DNA from: JBIKIW01 sp044361365 | GTDB taxonomy: Bacteria; Patescibacteriota; JACMRA01 | Assembly: GCA_044361365.1 (NCBI GenBank) | Contig: JBIKIW010000026.1 | Location: 1 to 22,760 of the forward strand | Length of the DNA stretch: 22,760 nucleotides | Direction: 5' to 3' | Shown: one piece after another, positions 13,945 through 22,296 of the stretch | Numbering within the stretch: the first letter of the stretch is position 1 | Layout of the letters: each line of letters starts with the position of its first letter | The notes under the pieces: model-generated | Told to the model about the DNA's origin: nothing | What the model saw: only the letters and a program-made list of their open reading frames with translations | Database searches by the model: none | Translations under genes and position numbers: made by a program

Positions 13945-14434
13945 ATGTACGAACATTACAACATAGTAACGGTAAAAAACTATAGTTTGGATTTTTTAAA
14001 AACTCAGCTTGATCAGCTAAATGAAGATTACAAAGAAGTTTTAGAGGAAAATGCAAAGGTTATTTTGAGGTAGATAAGTCTAAGCTTGAAACTTTACAAG
14101 AAGAGCTTCGATCCTTCGAAAAAGAACATGCTGTTATTACTCACATAACCAATGTAACTTATCATCCGGGTGAAATCAGGCATGTCCCTGATATTAAGAA
14201 TTTACTGGATAATCAACAGATTGCCCTTAAATATCTAGATCTCAAAGAAAGAATTAAACAGCTAGAAAATAATGTTCATAGGTTCACAAGTCGTTTATTT
14301 GGACTTGACTCAAAAAAAGTGATTTACACTTCAGCATGTCTGCCTTAGAAAGCGAGATTAAGCTTAGAGAAGGTCAGCCACTACAAATATTTGCAGGATT
14401 TTGGAATTATCTTGCAAAGATTGAAATTTTTTAA
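13945..14434 (+). pseudogene. Frameshifted coiled-coil gene, unrecognised
   Basis: Three consecutive frames together read as one protein of about 160 residues: MYEHYNIVTVKNYSLDFLKT... to a TAG at 14071, then DKSKLETLQEELRSFEKEHA... to 14348, then MSALESEIKLREGQPLQIFA to a TAA at 14434. Each switch equals the loss of one base. One falls near 14058-14067 and the other in an A7 run at 14312-14318. The product is rich in coiled-coil heptads (LETLQEELRSFEKE, LKERIKQLENN). It lies between two RAYT fragments. It may be a true pseudogene, or an intact gene with two homopolymer-type sequencing errors. No family recognised. Confidence 0.6.
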
Positions 14435-14441
14435 AACCTCT

Positions 14442-14490
14442 ATTTCTCAAAATCCACACCTCCAAAAACACCTTTTTTGTGACGGTTTGA
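14442..14490 (+). pseudogene. RAYT N-terminal fragment 2
   Basis: It aligns without gaps to 13206-13254 of the intact RAYT (TTTCTCAA..., ending in TTTTTTGTGACGGTTTG), about three quarters identical. It could encode HTSKNTFFVTV before a stop. It may be the 5' part of the RAYT whose 3' part resumes at 15166, with the FMN-binding gene lying between the two. Confidence 0.6.
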
Positions 14491-14604
14491 TTTCTTTGAT
14501 AAAGCTAAAATAGTTTGAGGAAAAAAAGTGGTACAAATTATCTAAGTTCGTTTTTGAAATTAAAAAATTGACTAATTTGATTTTTGGATAAATTTATTTT
14601 TAAT

Positions 14605-15138
14605 ATGAGTTCGAATAAAAATTTTATAATCGGCATTGGTAGTCTTGCCGTTGTGGTAAGTATAGCGGTGGTTTTGTTTGTATCGCAAAATAATAAAACT
14701 AAAAATGATGCCGACAGCAAACCTTCGGATACTGTAAGTGTTGTTTTTAGTTCAGAAAATTCTAGTTCCAAGAGTACAGTTTCGGTTGCTAGCAATACCA
14801 GTTCAGTTAGTAGTCTTAGTTCAAATGCAGCCACTTCTTTGGCATATAAAAACGGGACATATTCAATAGATTCAAACTACGAATCCCCTGCCGGATCAGA
14901 GTCAATAAAAATAAAATTAACTGTTAGTGATGACAAGATAGAAGCTCTTGAAATAACCCCAACAGCTACTGATAAACAATCTATACAATATCAAAACAGG
15001 TTTAAAAGCAGTATCAATAGCCAGACAGTTGGTAAAAAAATAGACGACCTTTCTTTAAGCAGAGTAGGAGGAGCTTCGTTAACCACCAATGCTTTTAATA
15101 AATCTTTAAATACTATAAAACAATCAGCTTTGAATTAG
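14605..15138 (+). CDS. Membrane-anchored FMN-binding-domain protein
   Basis: 177 residues from the ATG at 14605 (a TTG at 14584 in frame would add seven). A hydrophobic anchor at about residues 6-26 is followed by a Ser/Thr/Asn-rich linker (about 40-78) and then a single FMN_bind-like domain at about 81-172: YKNGTYSIDSNYESPAGSES, then IKIKLTVSDDKIEALEI, a QYQNRF helix, and GGASLTTNAFNKSL. In the family the last motif is (S/T)GAT.(T/S) and its Thr can carry covalent FMN; here it reads GGAS, so flavinylation is uncertain. The domain should be outside the cell. It is flanked by RAYT fragments on both sides and has no redox partner gene nearby. Domain call by motif recognition. Confidence 0.78.
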   Translation: MSSNKNFIIGIGSLAVVVSIAVVLFVSQNNKTKNDADSKPSDTVSVVFSSENSSSKSTVSVASNTSSVSSLSSNAATSLAYKNGTYSIDSNYESPAGSESIKIKLTVSDDKIEALEITPTATDKQSIQYQNRFKSSINSQTVGKKIDDLSLSRVGGASLTTNAFNKSLNTIKQSALN

Positions 15139-15165
15139 GTTTAGGGTTGGTTTAAGAGCCTAAAT

Positions 15166-15496
15166 AATTTATCTCCATTGGGTAAAATTGTTGAACAAAC
15201 CTGGCTAAATTTACCAGATTATTTTGAGAATATTCTCTTAGATAAATTTGTAGTCATGCCGAATCATTTTCATGGGATTATTATGTTTTTGGATGTACCA
15301 GTAAGAAAAAGTAATGGTGAAAAAGTTGGTTTATCAGAAATTATATCTTCATTTAAATCTTATTCCCAAAAAAAGATTCGAGATTGGGTAGGGGAAACCT
15401 CTGTGTTTCCCGTGGGTTGGAAAAAAGGCGGGATAGAACCCGCCCCTACGAATTTTAATTATCATAAAATATGGCAAAAATCTTTTTACGATCATG
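15166..15496 (+). pseudogene. Second RAYT, lacking both ends
   Basis: Close homologue of residues 66-181 of the intact RAYT: LSPLGKIVEQTW, then LPDYFENILLDKFVVMPNHF with the HUH histidines, then VGLSEII and KSFYDHVI. The first ~65 residues are missing and there is no proper start. The 3' end stops exactly where a MITE begins, so the catalytic tyrosine segment is absent. Between residues equivalent to RAYT 138 and 165 it carries a 62-bp GTAG...CTAC doublet in frame, at the same place as the second doublet of the intact gene but with a different sequence. It cannot encode an active transposase. Confidence 0.85.
15388..15449. repeat. REPIN-like doublet, 62 bp, second type (inside RAYT pseudogene)
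   Basis: It begins GTAGGGG and ends CCCCTAC. The left hairpin is GGGAAAC/GTTTCCC and the right is GGCGGG/CCCGCC, each with GTAG outside. Apart from the ends it shares little with the 77-bp doublets. It reads through in frame, encoding VGETSVFPVG... to ...IEPAPT. Confidence 0.85.
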
Positions 15497-15671
15497 TTAT
15501 ATCTATTTCACCAAGCACCACGAACATACCCCGGAAGTACTTCGACTGCCACCCCTTTCATCATGCCCCGAAGGTCGCTTGGGAAATCCAAGCTGCTACT
15601 ATGGTATCAAAAGGGGAATTTCGAGCTTAGCTCTATTTGATTTTATGTTGTTGTTAGTGAAATGAGTATAA
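15497..15671. mobile_element. 130-bp MITE D, copy 3, enlarged to 175 bp
   Basis: It has the same outer sequence as 6337-6466 and 10613-10742 (TTATATCTATTTCACCAA at the left end; GTGAAATGAGTATAA at the right) and the CCCCTTT/AAAGGGG hairpin, whose loop is enlarged by about 45 bp. The left end starts inside the RAYT pseudogene, right after its DHV codons. The element may have inserted there and removed the RAYT 3' end. Confidence 0.8.
15577..15599 (-). repeat. GTAG-headed REP hairpin inside MITE loop
   Basis: On the minus strand this reads GTAGCA, then the perfect stem GCTTGG/CCAAGC around ATTTC. It lies within the extra ~45 bp of MITE copy 3 that the other two copies lack, so it looks like an insertion into the MITE. 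Confidence 0.65.
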
Positions 15672-15739
15672 ATAGCTCTTATTTTCGAATAATTATTTAC
15701 TCTTTCAGCCAAAGAGAATCTGCCTAGCCCTTTTTTGCT

Positions 15740-18700
15740 CTAAATTTTGTAGCGATTTCGATTCCTGTGAATATTTAGACTATTTACTCCAAGTACTGCT
15801 CCTAAGGAGATTAAAAAGGTGTTAGCAACTATAAAAATTAGGTTTTCACCTCCGGTTCTGACAGTTGAAACGGGTTTTTGGACTGAAGAGCTTACTTTGA
15901 CTATGTTCACAGCTACTGTGCTACGATTGTTTGATAAATCTGGATCTACTTCTCTAGCTCTAATGCTGGCATTGTTTATAATTTGATTGCCTGAAGTTTG
16001 GATAATTTTGGTGTCTATCATGACTCGGGTTTCTATTCCAGGTGCTAAGTCTGGGACTGAAAAGATTAGCTTGGTGGTGCCGTTGGCTAGCTTGGTGGTA
16101 GTTGTAGGGATGTTTTGTCCGTTTTGGTAGGCTTGGATAAATTCAAGGTCTGCAGGTAGGTTGTCTTCAAGCTCGATTCCTGTGGCTGTATCTGGTCCTA
16201 GATTTCTGTAAATAAAGGCATATGTTAGGGTGTCTTGGATTTTGGCTGAGGTGGTGTTTACAGTTTTTTGCAGCTCTAGCTGTACTAGGGGCAAGGTAAC
16301 CGTAAGACCATCATCGTTGTTGGCTAGGGTAATTTCAGCACCGTTTTGAAGGTTGTCGTAGATTTTGGCTGTGTTTGAGATTGTTCTGTTGTTTGGATCG
16401 ATGTTACTGAGAACTTTGACTCGAATTGTGATATTGCCTGTGTCTCCCACATTTAGATCGCCGACAATAAATGTACAGATTGAGCCTGCTGTTATGTTTG
16501 TACAAGTCCAGTTTGCACTTGAGATGTATTCCGTGTTGGTGGGGATTACAAATTCTATGGTTGTACCAGCAGCGTTTTGAGTACCGATGTTGGAATAAGC
16601 TAGGTTGTAAATCAGTGCCTGACCTGGGAACAAGTTGGTGGTTTGGAGGGTTTCAACTAGAGTCAAATCTGGAGCTGCGTCAACTAAATCTATATCTGAG
16701 GCTTGGTTGTCAGCTGGAGTTTGCTCTGTTCCATGAGTGCCATCGTCGGAGACTTGAACTATATTTTCTACATTTTCTACTAAAATTGGGATAGTGTCGG
16801 CTAGTTTGAGAGTTACTGTATATTGGGCAGATGCTCCAGGTAGTAGATTGAGTCCCGACCAAGTTACAGTTTTTGCAGTTGAGTTGTTTGCTCCGCTATC
16901 TGAAGCTGAAATATAGCTAAATTGAGCAGGGTAGGTGTCGGTAGTTTGGATGTTTGTCAGGATAATATTGCCATTGTTTGTTATTGTGATAGTATAAGTG
17001 GTTTGTTGGCCAGCTGAGAGGATGCCGATGCCGTCAGTTTTGGTAACTGTAAGATTTGGTAAGCCGATTATGTTGTCTTGATCATCAGCTTGGTTGTTTG
17101 CAGGTGTTGGATCAACCCCGCCCGCCCCGTCGTCAGTGATTGTGATTGGAGTTAAAATTGTATCAACTAGGCTTGGGTTTGCGATGTTTAGACTTAGGTT
17201 TATATTTTGAGTAGCTCCAGCTGCTAAAGTGCCTAAATTTAATGTGCAATTTGTGAGAGTGCATGACCAACCTGGGGTGCTTCCAGAGGGTGAAAATGTT
17301 GTACCAGTGGGAATTGTTAGGTTGAGTATTGAATTAGCAGCATCTTGATTGCCTACATTTGAAGCGGAAATTTGGTAGGTGGTTTGTCCGCCGACACTAA
17401 CCGTAGTAAGGTTGTCATTAATGGTAACTACTAGATCTGGGTTTGCTACAATTGTATCGGTATCGGTACTGGTATTGTTTGAGCCGTCTAAATCAGAACC
17501 GTTTGTGCCGTCGTCGGAGATGTTAGAAGTGTTGGTGATGTTTTCTAGTCCGGCTGGTACACTTGTACCTGAGTTAAAAACTACATCTATAGTTCTGATT
17601 ATACTTTGATTTACAGTGAGGTTGATAGTAGGCCAAGTGATAGTATTTCCTGTTAAAGTACCCCCATCAGAGATGTTTATGACTGAGAGATAGTTTGGTA
17701 ATATGTCTGTGATGATGACATTTTCAGAGTCTTGATTGCCTATATTTGAAGCTGTAAGTGTGTAAGTAAAGGTGTCATTGTTGCCTATTTGAGTTAGTCC
17801 GTTAGTTTTGGTGATTGCTAGATCAGGAGCTGCTATAAGTGGAGTGGTTTCGGTAGATTGGTTGTCAGCTGGGGTTGGGTCTGTTCCGTTTGTGCCGTCG
17901 TCGTTTATTGTGATAGAGTTTGAGGTTTGAGTAATCCCAGAGGAAAGACTGTCTAAAATTTTTACTTTCAAAGTCAAATTACCAGAATCTCCAGAATTTA
18001 AAGTACCAATATTAATTGTACAAATTGTTCCAGCGATCGAACCATCGGGGCAACTCCAGTTGCTAGAACCTGTGGCTATGTATGTTGTGTTGGCAGGAAT
18101 AGTCTCTGTGATTACAACCCCAGTGGCTGTTTGATTGCCTTCGTTTGAGTAGCTGATAGTGTAATTTATTTGAGTTCCGGGAGTAGCAGTGCTTCCACTG
18201 TCAGTCTTAGAAATGACTAAATCTGGAAATGCTTCAAGAGTGTCTATATCATTATCAAGATTGTTTAAAGGTGTTGGATCTACCCCATTTACTCCATTAT
18301 CAGTTACATTGGCTGTAGCTGTCAGATTGTTTACTCCAGCTGGAATAGTAGTATTAATTTTAATAGTTACAGTTCTTGTAATAATTTCTCCCGCGTTTAG
18401 GTTTGCAACTAGCCAACTAACTGATCCCAGGTTGTTTGTCCCGCTATTTGAAGCTGAAATAAAGACTGAGTTATTTGGGATTTGAGAGTTTATGACTACA
18501 CCACTAGCTCCTTGGTTGCCTATGTTTTGAATATTTAAAGTGTAGGTTATGGTTTGGTCGGGACTTACTACTGTGAGATTGTCATCAATTGTGACTGTAA
18601 GATCTGGAGTGGCGTTGAGTGGTGTAAGGTCGGTGGAGGTGTTGTTTAAAACTGAAGTTTCTGGTCCGTTTGTGCCGTCGTCGGCGATGGTTGTTGTTAT

Positions 18701-18850
18701 GCTTAAATTATTTACTCCTGCGGGTACGGTGTTGTTTGTTTTGACTGCAAAATTGAGACTGCCAGCATTGGATACATTTACGCTTCCAATTGTTTTGGTA
18801 CATACTGTGCCTGCTACAGCTCCAACCAGAGCTAGAATTGGTAAGGTCAA
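15740..18850 (-). CDS. Giant DUF11-repeat surface protein, C-terminal part
   Basis: 1036 codons open. About seven tandem DUF11-type beta-sandwich repeats, each starting PDL.(V/I)(T/S)KT or similar, with a GNQ.A..V.(I/V)...(L/I)P core and closing with a DDGTNG.DPTP.NN linker; some carry W.C...C pairs likely to form disulfides. The C-terminus has a degenerate STVRTGGEN, a hydrophobic segment (about residues 1000-1022) and a basic tail NIHRNRNRYKI, which suits a wall- or membrane-anchoring signal. The TTG at the upstream limit is not a real start: the true frame continues upstream after a frame change near 18815. With the two upstream pieces it forms one gene longer than 7 kb. Likely role: extracellular stalk or adhesin. 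Confidence 0.8.
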   Translation of the reverse strand: MTLPILALVGAVAGTVCTKTIGSVNVSNAGSLNFAVKTNNTVPAGVNNLSITTTIADDGTNGPETSVLNNTSTDLTPLNATPDLTVTIDDNLTVVSPDQTITYTLNIQNIGNQGASGVVINSQIPNNSVFISASNSGTNNLGSVSWLVANLNAGEIITRTVTIKINTTIPAGVNNLTATANVTDNGVNGVDPTPLNNLDNDIDTLEAFPDLVISKTDSGSTATPGTQINYTISYSNEGNQTATGVVITETIPANTTYIATGSSNWSCPDGSIAGTICTINIGTLNSGDSGNLTLKVKILDSLSSGITQTSNSITINDDGTNGTDPTPADNQSTETTPLIAAPDLAITKTNGLTQIGNNDTFTYTLTASNIGNQDSENVIITDILPNYLSVINISDGGTLTGNTITWPTINLTVNQSIIRTIDVVFNSGTSVPAGLENITNTSNISDDGTNGSDLDGSNNTSTDTDTIVANPDLVVTINDNLTTVSVGGQTTYQISASNVGNQDAANSILNLTIPTGTTFSPSGSTPGWSCTLTNCTLNLGTLAAGATQNINLSLNIANPSLVDTILTPITITDDGAGGVDPTPANNQADDQDNIIGLPNLTVTKTDGIGILSAGQQTTYTITITNNGNIILTNIQTTDTYPAQFSYISASDSGANNSTAKTVTWSGLNLLPGASAQYTVTLKLADTIPILVENVENIVQVSDDGTHGTEQTPADNQASDIDLVDAAPDLTLVETLQTTNLFPGQALIYNLAYSNIGTQNAAGTTIEFVIPTNTEYISSANWTCTNITAGSICTFIVGDLNVGDTGNITIRVKVLSNIDPNNRTISNTAKIYDNLQNGAEITLANNDDGLTVTLPLVQLELQKTVNTTSAKIQDTLTYAFIYRNLGPDTATGIELEDNLPADLEFIQAYQNGQNIPTTTTKLANGTTKLIFSVPDLAPGIETRVMIDTKIIQTSGNQIINNASIRAREVDPDLSNNRSTVAVNIVKVSSSVQKPVSTVRTGGENLIFIVANTFLISLGAVLGVNSLNIHRNRNRYKI

Positions 18851-21800
18851 AAGTTGTGTTTTGTGGCACTGTGACCGAAACTATGACTCCAGTCGCATCC
18901 TGTACCCCCAAATTTGTGTAATTTACGGCATAAATCACAATCCCTCCAGTAGTTGTACTCGCTCCCGAATCAGAGATGGTTACGCTCATATCCGGAGCAG
19001 CATTCAAACTATCTGTATCTACGGCAACATTATTTAACAAATTAGGATCAGTTCCATTTACTCCGTCATCATTTGCTGTGGCAGAATTTATCAATTGAGT
19101 AACTCCACTAGCTACAGAATCATTTACTTTTACAACCACAGTTCTAGTAACTGATTGTCCAGCATTTAGATTAAACAAACCCCAACTAACAACTCCAGTA
19201 TTATTTACTCCAGAATCAGAAGAAGATTGATAAACAACATTAGCTGGTAAAGTATCAACAACGCTCACTCCTGTAGCATCTTGATTTCCAGTATTAGAAA
19301 TAGTTAAAGTATAACTCAAAGTATCTCCAGGTTGAGCAGTTGTAACCCCATCAGTTTTGGTGATCACAATATCCGGAGCTGCATTCAAACTATCTGTATC
19401 AGTAAAGGTATTGTTTAGTGGGGTTGGGTCGTTACCATGAGTTCCATCGTCTATCACGCTGATTGTGTTGATAAGTTGATTGACTCCAGTCGGTAGTGTG
19501 GGATTGATATTAACGGCAAAAGTCCGAGTTATTGTCTGCCCAGGATTTAGGTTGGAGACTAAGGTGGTGTAGGTGCTACCTGTAGTATTTGTCCAAACAG
19601 TTGGTAAACTTAGCGTGGAATTAAAGGTTGAATTGGCTGGCAATGTCTCGGTAATAACGATGTTTTGGGCTGCATAAGTTCCGTTGTTTTTGAGAGTGAT
19701 GGTATAAATTGCATTATCACCAGGAGCTTTGACACTGACTCCATCAGTTTTGGTAATTTCTAGATCTGGAGTTTGAACCGTGAGGTTTGCCGTACCATTG
19801 ATTGGACCAAAAGTACGCTCATAAACAGAAGGGCCAGGAAGGGTGGAAGCTGTGGTAATTTTAGCGGTGTTTGTGATGACTTGGCCAAGAGTTAGGTTTG
19901 CAGCGAGTTTTACCGTAAATGTAAATGTGACTGTCTGTCCTGGGGATATGTTTCCGCCGGTGTATTTGATGATATTGGTACTTCCAGAAGGGGTAATACT
20001 ACCCGTAAATCCTGCAGCTGTAGTAATTAGGTTTGGATTTATCAGTTCTGAATTTTGGATGATATCTTCTATTTCGGCTTCGTAAGCTGTAGCGAGTCCA
20101 GTGTTGGTTGTCTGAATTTGGACAGTTACAGTGTCATTTGGAGCTGCAGCGGTAGGTGAAAATGATTTGCTGACATTTAGAATTGGGGCATTTAAAGTAA
20201 TACTAGGTGGGGTTGGGTCAGAAACGATTTGATCTAGACTAGAAGCTACATTTGTAGTTATCAGATCAGCGTTATTGGTTAAAATAGTACCGTTTTGATT
20301 TCCAGCAATATCTTTGACTCTAGTTTTTATTCTTACCACAAAACTGTTGTTGTTGGCGTTGTTATCACTTGGTAGCGTAATATCTCCAAAATTCAAAGTG
20401 ATCGCACTGGTTCCAGTTACTGTAGGTGTAGGTAAAGTGGAGCTAAAATCTTGAGTGAGCAACCCTGAACTTGCAGCAGCAGTAGAAATAACCTGATAAG
20501 ATACATATTCCAAGCCAGTTGGTAGATTATCACGAACTCGAAGATTTTTATTTAGACCCTCGGCTACAGTAGTTGTAAGATCAAACTCCGGCTCATCACC
20601 AATTCTAAAGGCTGAACCTGCTGTGTTGGTTTTGTTTATCGAGCCTGTAGTGACATTAAAATTTACCGATCCAGAATTGTTGTAATCATTTTGAGTAGAA
20701 CTTACAGTACCATTTCGCTCGGAAGTGGTATCGTTAGAATTTAAAATATTTGAACCTGTTGGATTTGAGTTAGTTCCAGAGCCGGGTAGGGAGCTATAAA
20801 CTAGCTGAGCGGTATTTGGAATGGTTTGACCTGCACTGACTGTGCTAAGTACAGAGGCTGTTATGTCCACAGTGACTGATTCGCCTGGGGCAAGTTTATC
20901 AAAAGTTAGATCTAGTAAATTGCTACCAGTGTTGGAATTATCAGCAACTGTAGTAGCAGCAGGCTTGCTAAAAACGTTAACACTATTTAGTTGCAGGTTT
21001 GTGTTTAGGGTATCGGTGAGTTTGATTTCGTAGGCGTTGGCAGAGTTGTTTCCTGAGGCAGTATTACTAAATGTGAGTCTGTAGGTTAGTGGGTCACCTG
21101 AATCAACTGGAGCTTGAGTTATTGTTTTGGTTAGATTTCGGATCAAAGGCTCAGCGATTTGGGCTGTTCTAACTCCCGAAGTGGACATGTTTGTGTCTCC
21201 TGTTGTTGGGTTTTGTCTGATTGCAGTGTAGGTATTACTTAGACTGGTTGTCACGGTTGCTCCAGTTGTTTGGGTGAAAGCTTGATTTGCAGTAATGTTT
21301 AAAACTTGAGCGTTAAATTCTACAACTATATACTCAGCGTTGGCGTCGTTATCAGTATTTTGAATAGTTCCGAGGGCAAAAGTAGGATCAGTGCCGCTCC
21401 CAAATGTACCCCCTGTGATTTGACCACTAGGTATTACACAGCCTGGAGTTATGGTATTTGAAGAACCTATTTGATTACAACCAGAAAAAGCTGCGATAGA
21501 AGAGACCAGATTTCCGTCCGAACTAAAACCAACTCTGGCAGTGTTGTCGTTCAAAAATTGTAAACCTGTGGGAAGGTTGTCCAGTATCCTAAAATTCAAA
21601 ATTTCACCTTCAGGAATTTGAGTCACCAGCCTGTATCTTGCTATTTCGCCGATAGCCAGTCTGTCTGTACCGCCAGTGTTTGTGGTGTGACTTTCTGAGG
21701 TAGAAATGATAGTTTTGGTTGTAGTGACATTATTTACTGTAAAATTAACCAGACCTGAGTTTGTGTTGTCATTGACTATTCCGACTGGGTCGGAGGTGTT

Positions 21801-22241
21801 TCCAGTTCTCTCGGTAGCAACTGGGGAATATGGGGACTGAGTTGTTGTTATAGATCCTGGGAGAGAAGTATAGGTGATCGTAGCCGTATTTGGAATAACC
21901 TGGTTTGGAAAGACTGTAGCTACAGGACGAACTTGAAATTGTAGGACAGAATTTTGTCCGAGATTTAGCTGATTGTAGGTAGCCGCTAAGGTGCTTCCGG
22001 TAGCAACCAGAGTTGCTGGAGAAACTCCTGAAATATAGGCTAGTGTCCCAGCTTGATAAGTCAAGGCTGTAGGCAAAACATCACTTAAATTCAGATCATA
22101 CCCTGTAGAGTTGCTAGCAGCAGTGTGACTAATAGTGAGGGTGTATGTGAGCAAATCGTTGGCATCTCCTGTGGCAGAGTTGACTGTTTTTACTACCTGA
22201 ATTTGCGGTTCTAACACCGTGACATTTGGAGCAAATACCAA
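18708..22241 (-). CDS. Giant DUF11-repeat surface protein, middle part
   Basis: 1177 codons open, about eight DUF11-type repeats: PQIQVVKTVNS, VTTTKTIISTS, PLIRNLTKTITQ, GSINKTNTAGS, APILNVSKSFS, PDLEITKTDGV, PDIVITKTDGV and PDMSVTISDSG mark their starts. The N-terminal repeats differ from the C-terminal ones, with isopeptide-type or longer beta-sandwich spacing (up to ~190 residues). The upstream TTG at 22241 is only the first in-frame start codon; homology reaches back to about 22317. The last residues after GWSCS (below about 18815) are out of frame and meaningless: the coding frame continues in the C-terminal piece. No signal peptide is visible because the 5' end is outside the window. 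Confidence 0.8.
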   Translation of the reverse strand: MVFAPNVTVLEPQIQVVKTVNSATGDANDLLTYTLTISHTAASNSTGYDLNLSDVLPTALTYQAGTLAYISGVSPATLVATGSTLAATYNQLNLGQNSVLQFQVRPVATVFPNQVIPNTATITYTSLPGSITTTQSPYSPVATERTGNTSDPVGIVNDNTNSGLVNFTVNNVTTTKTIISTSESHTTNTGGTDRLAIGEIARYRLVTQIPEGEILNFRILDNLPTGLQFLNDNTARVGFSSDGNLVSSIAAFSGCNQIGSSNTITPGCVIPSGQITGGTFGSGTDPTFALGTIQNTDNDANAEYIVVEFNAQVLNITANQAFTQTTGATVTTSLSNTYTAIRQNPTTGDTNMSTSGVRTAQIAEPLIRNLTKTITQAPVDSGDPLTYRLTFSNTASGNNSANAYEIKLTDTLNTNLQLNSVNVFSKPAATTVADNSNTGSNLLDLTFDKLAPGESVTVDITASVLSTVSAGQTIPNTAQLVYSSLPGSGTNSNPTGSNILNSNDTTSERNGTVSSTQNDYNNSGSVNFNVTTGSINKTNTAGSAFRIGDEPEFDLTTTVAEGLNKNLRVRDNLPTGLEYVSYQVISTAAASSGLLTQDFSSTLPTPTVTGTSAITLNFGDITLPSDNNANNNSFVVRIKTRVKDIAGNQNGTILTNNADLITTNVASSLDQIVSDPTPPSITLNAPILNVSKSFSPTAAAPNDTVTVQIQTTNTGLATAYEAEIEDIIQNSELINPNLITTAAGFTGSITPSGSTNIIKYTGGNISPGQTVTFTFTVKLAANLTLGQVITNTAKITTASTLPGPSVYERTFGPINGTANLTVQTPDLEITKTDGVSVKAPGDNAIYTITLKNNGTYAAQNIVITETLPANSTFNSTLSLPTVWTNTTGSTYTTLVSNLNPGQTITRTFAVNINPTLPTGVNQLINTISVIDDGTHGNDPTPLNNTFTDTDSLNAAPDIVITKTDGVTTAQPGDTLSYTLTISNTGNQDATGVSVVDTLPANVVYQSSSDSGVNNTGVVSWGLFNLNAGQSVTRTVVVKVNDSVASGVTQLINSATANDDGVNGTDPNLLNNVAVDTDSLNAAPDMSVTISDSGASTTTGGIVIYAVNYTNLGVQDATGVIVSVTVPQNTTFDLTNSSSGWSCSRHSMYQNNWKRKCIQCWQSQFCSQNKQHRTRRSK

Positions 22242-22296
22242 GCTAGTAGATTGAGAGGCTCCATTGTTGTAGTTTAGGATCGCTGAATTATTTAGA

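Noticed and set aside
15471..15665. Plus-strand ORF of 64 codons
   Set aside because: It spans the RAYT pseudogene/MITE junction in another frame and has no coding character.
15700..15716. Hairpin CTCTTT/AAAGAG downstream of the giant surface gene
   Set aside because: A short 6-bp stem with no T-run on either strand, so it is not a convincing terminator.
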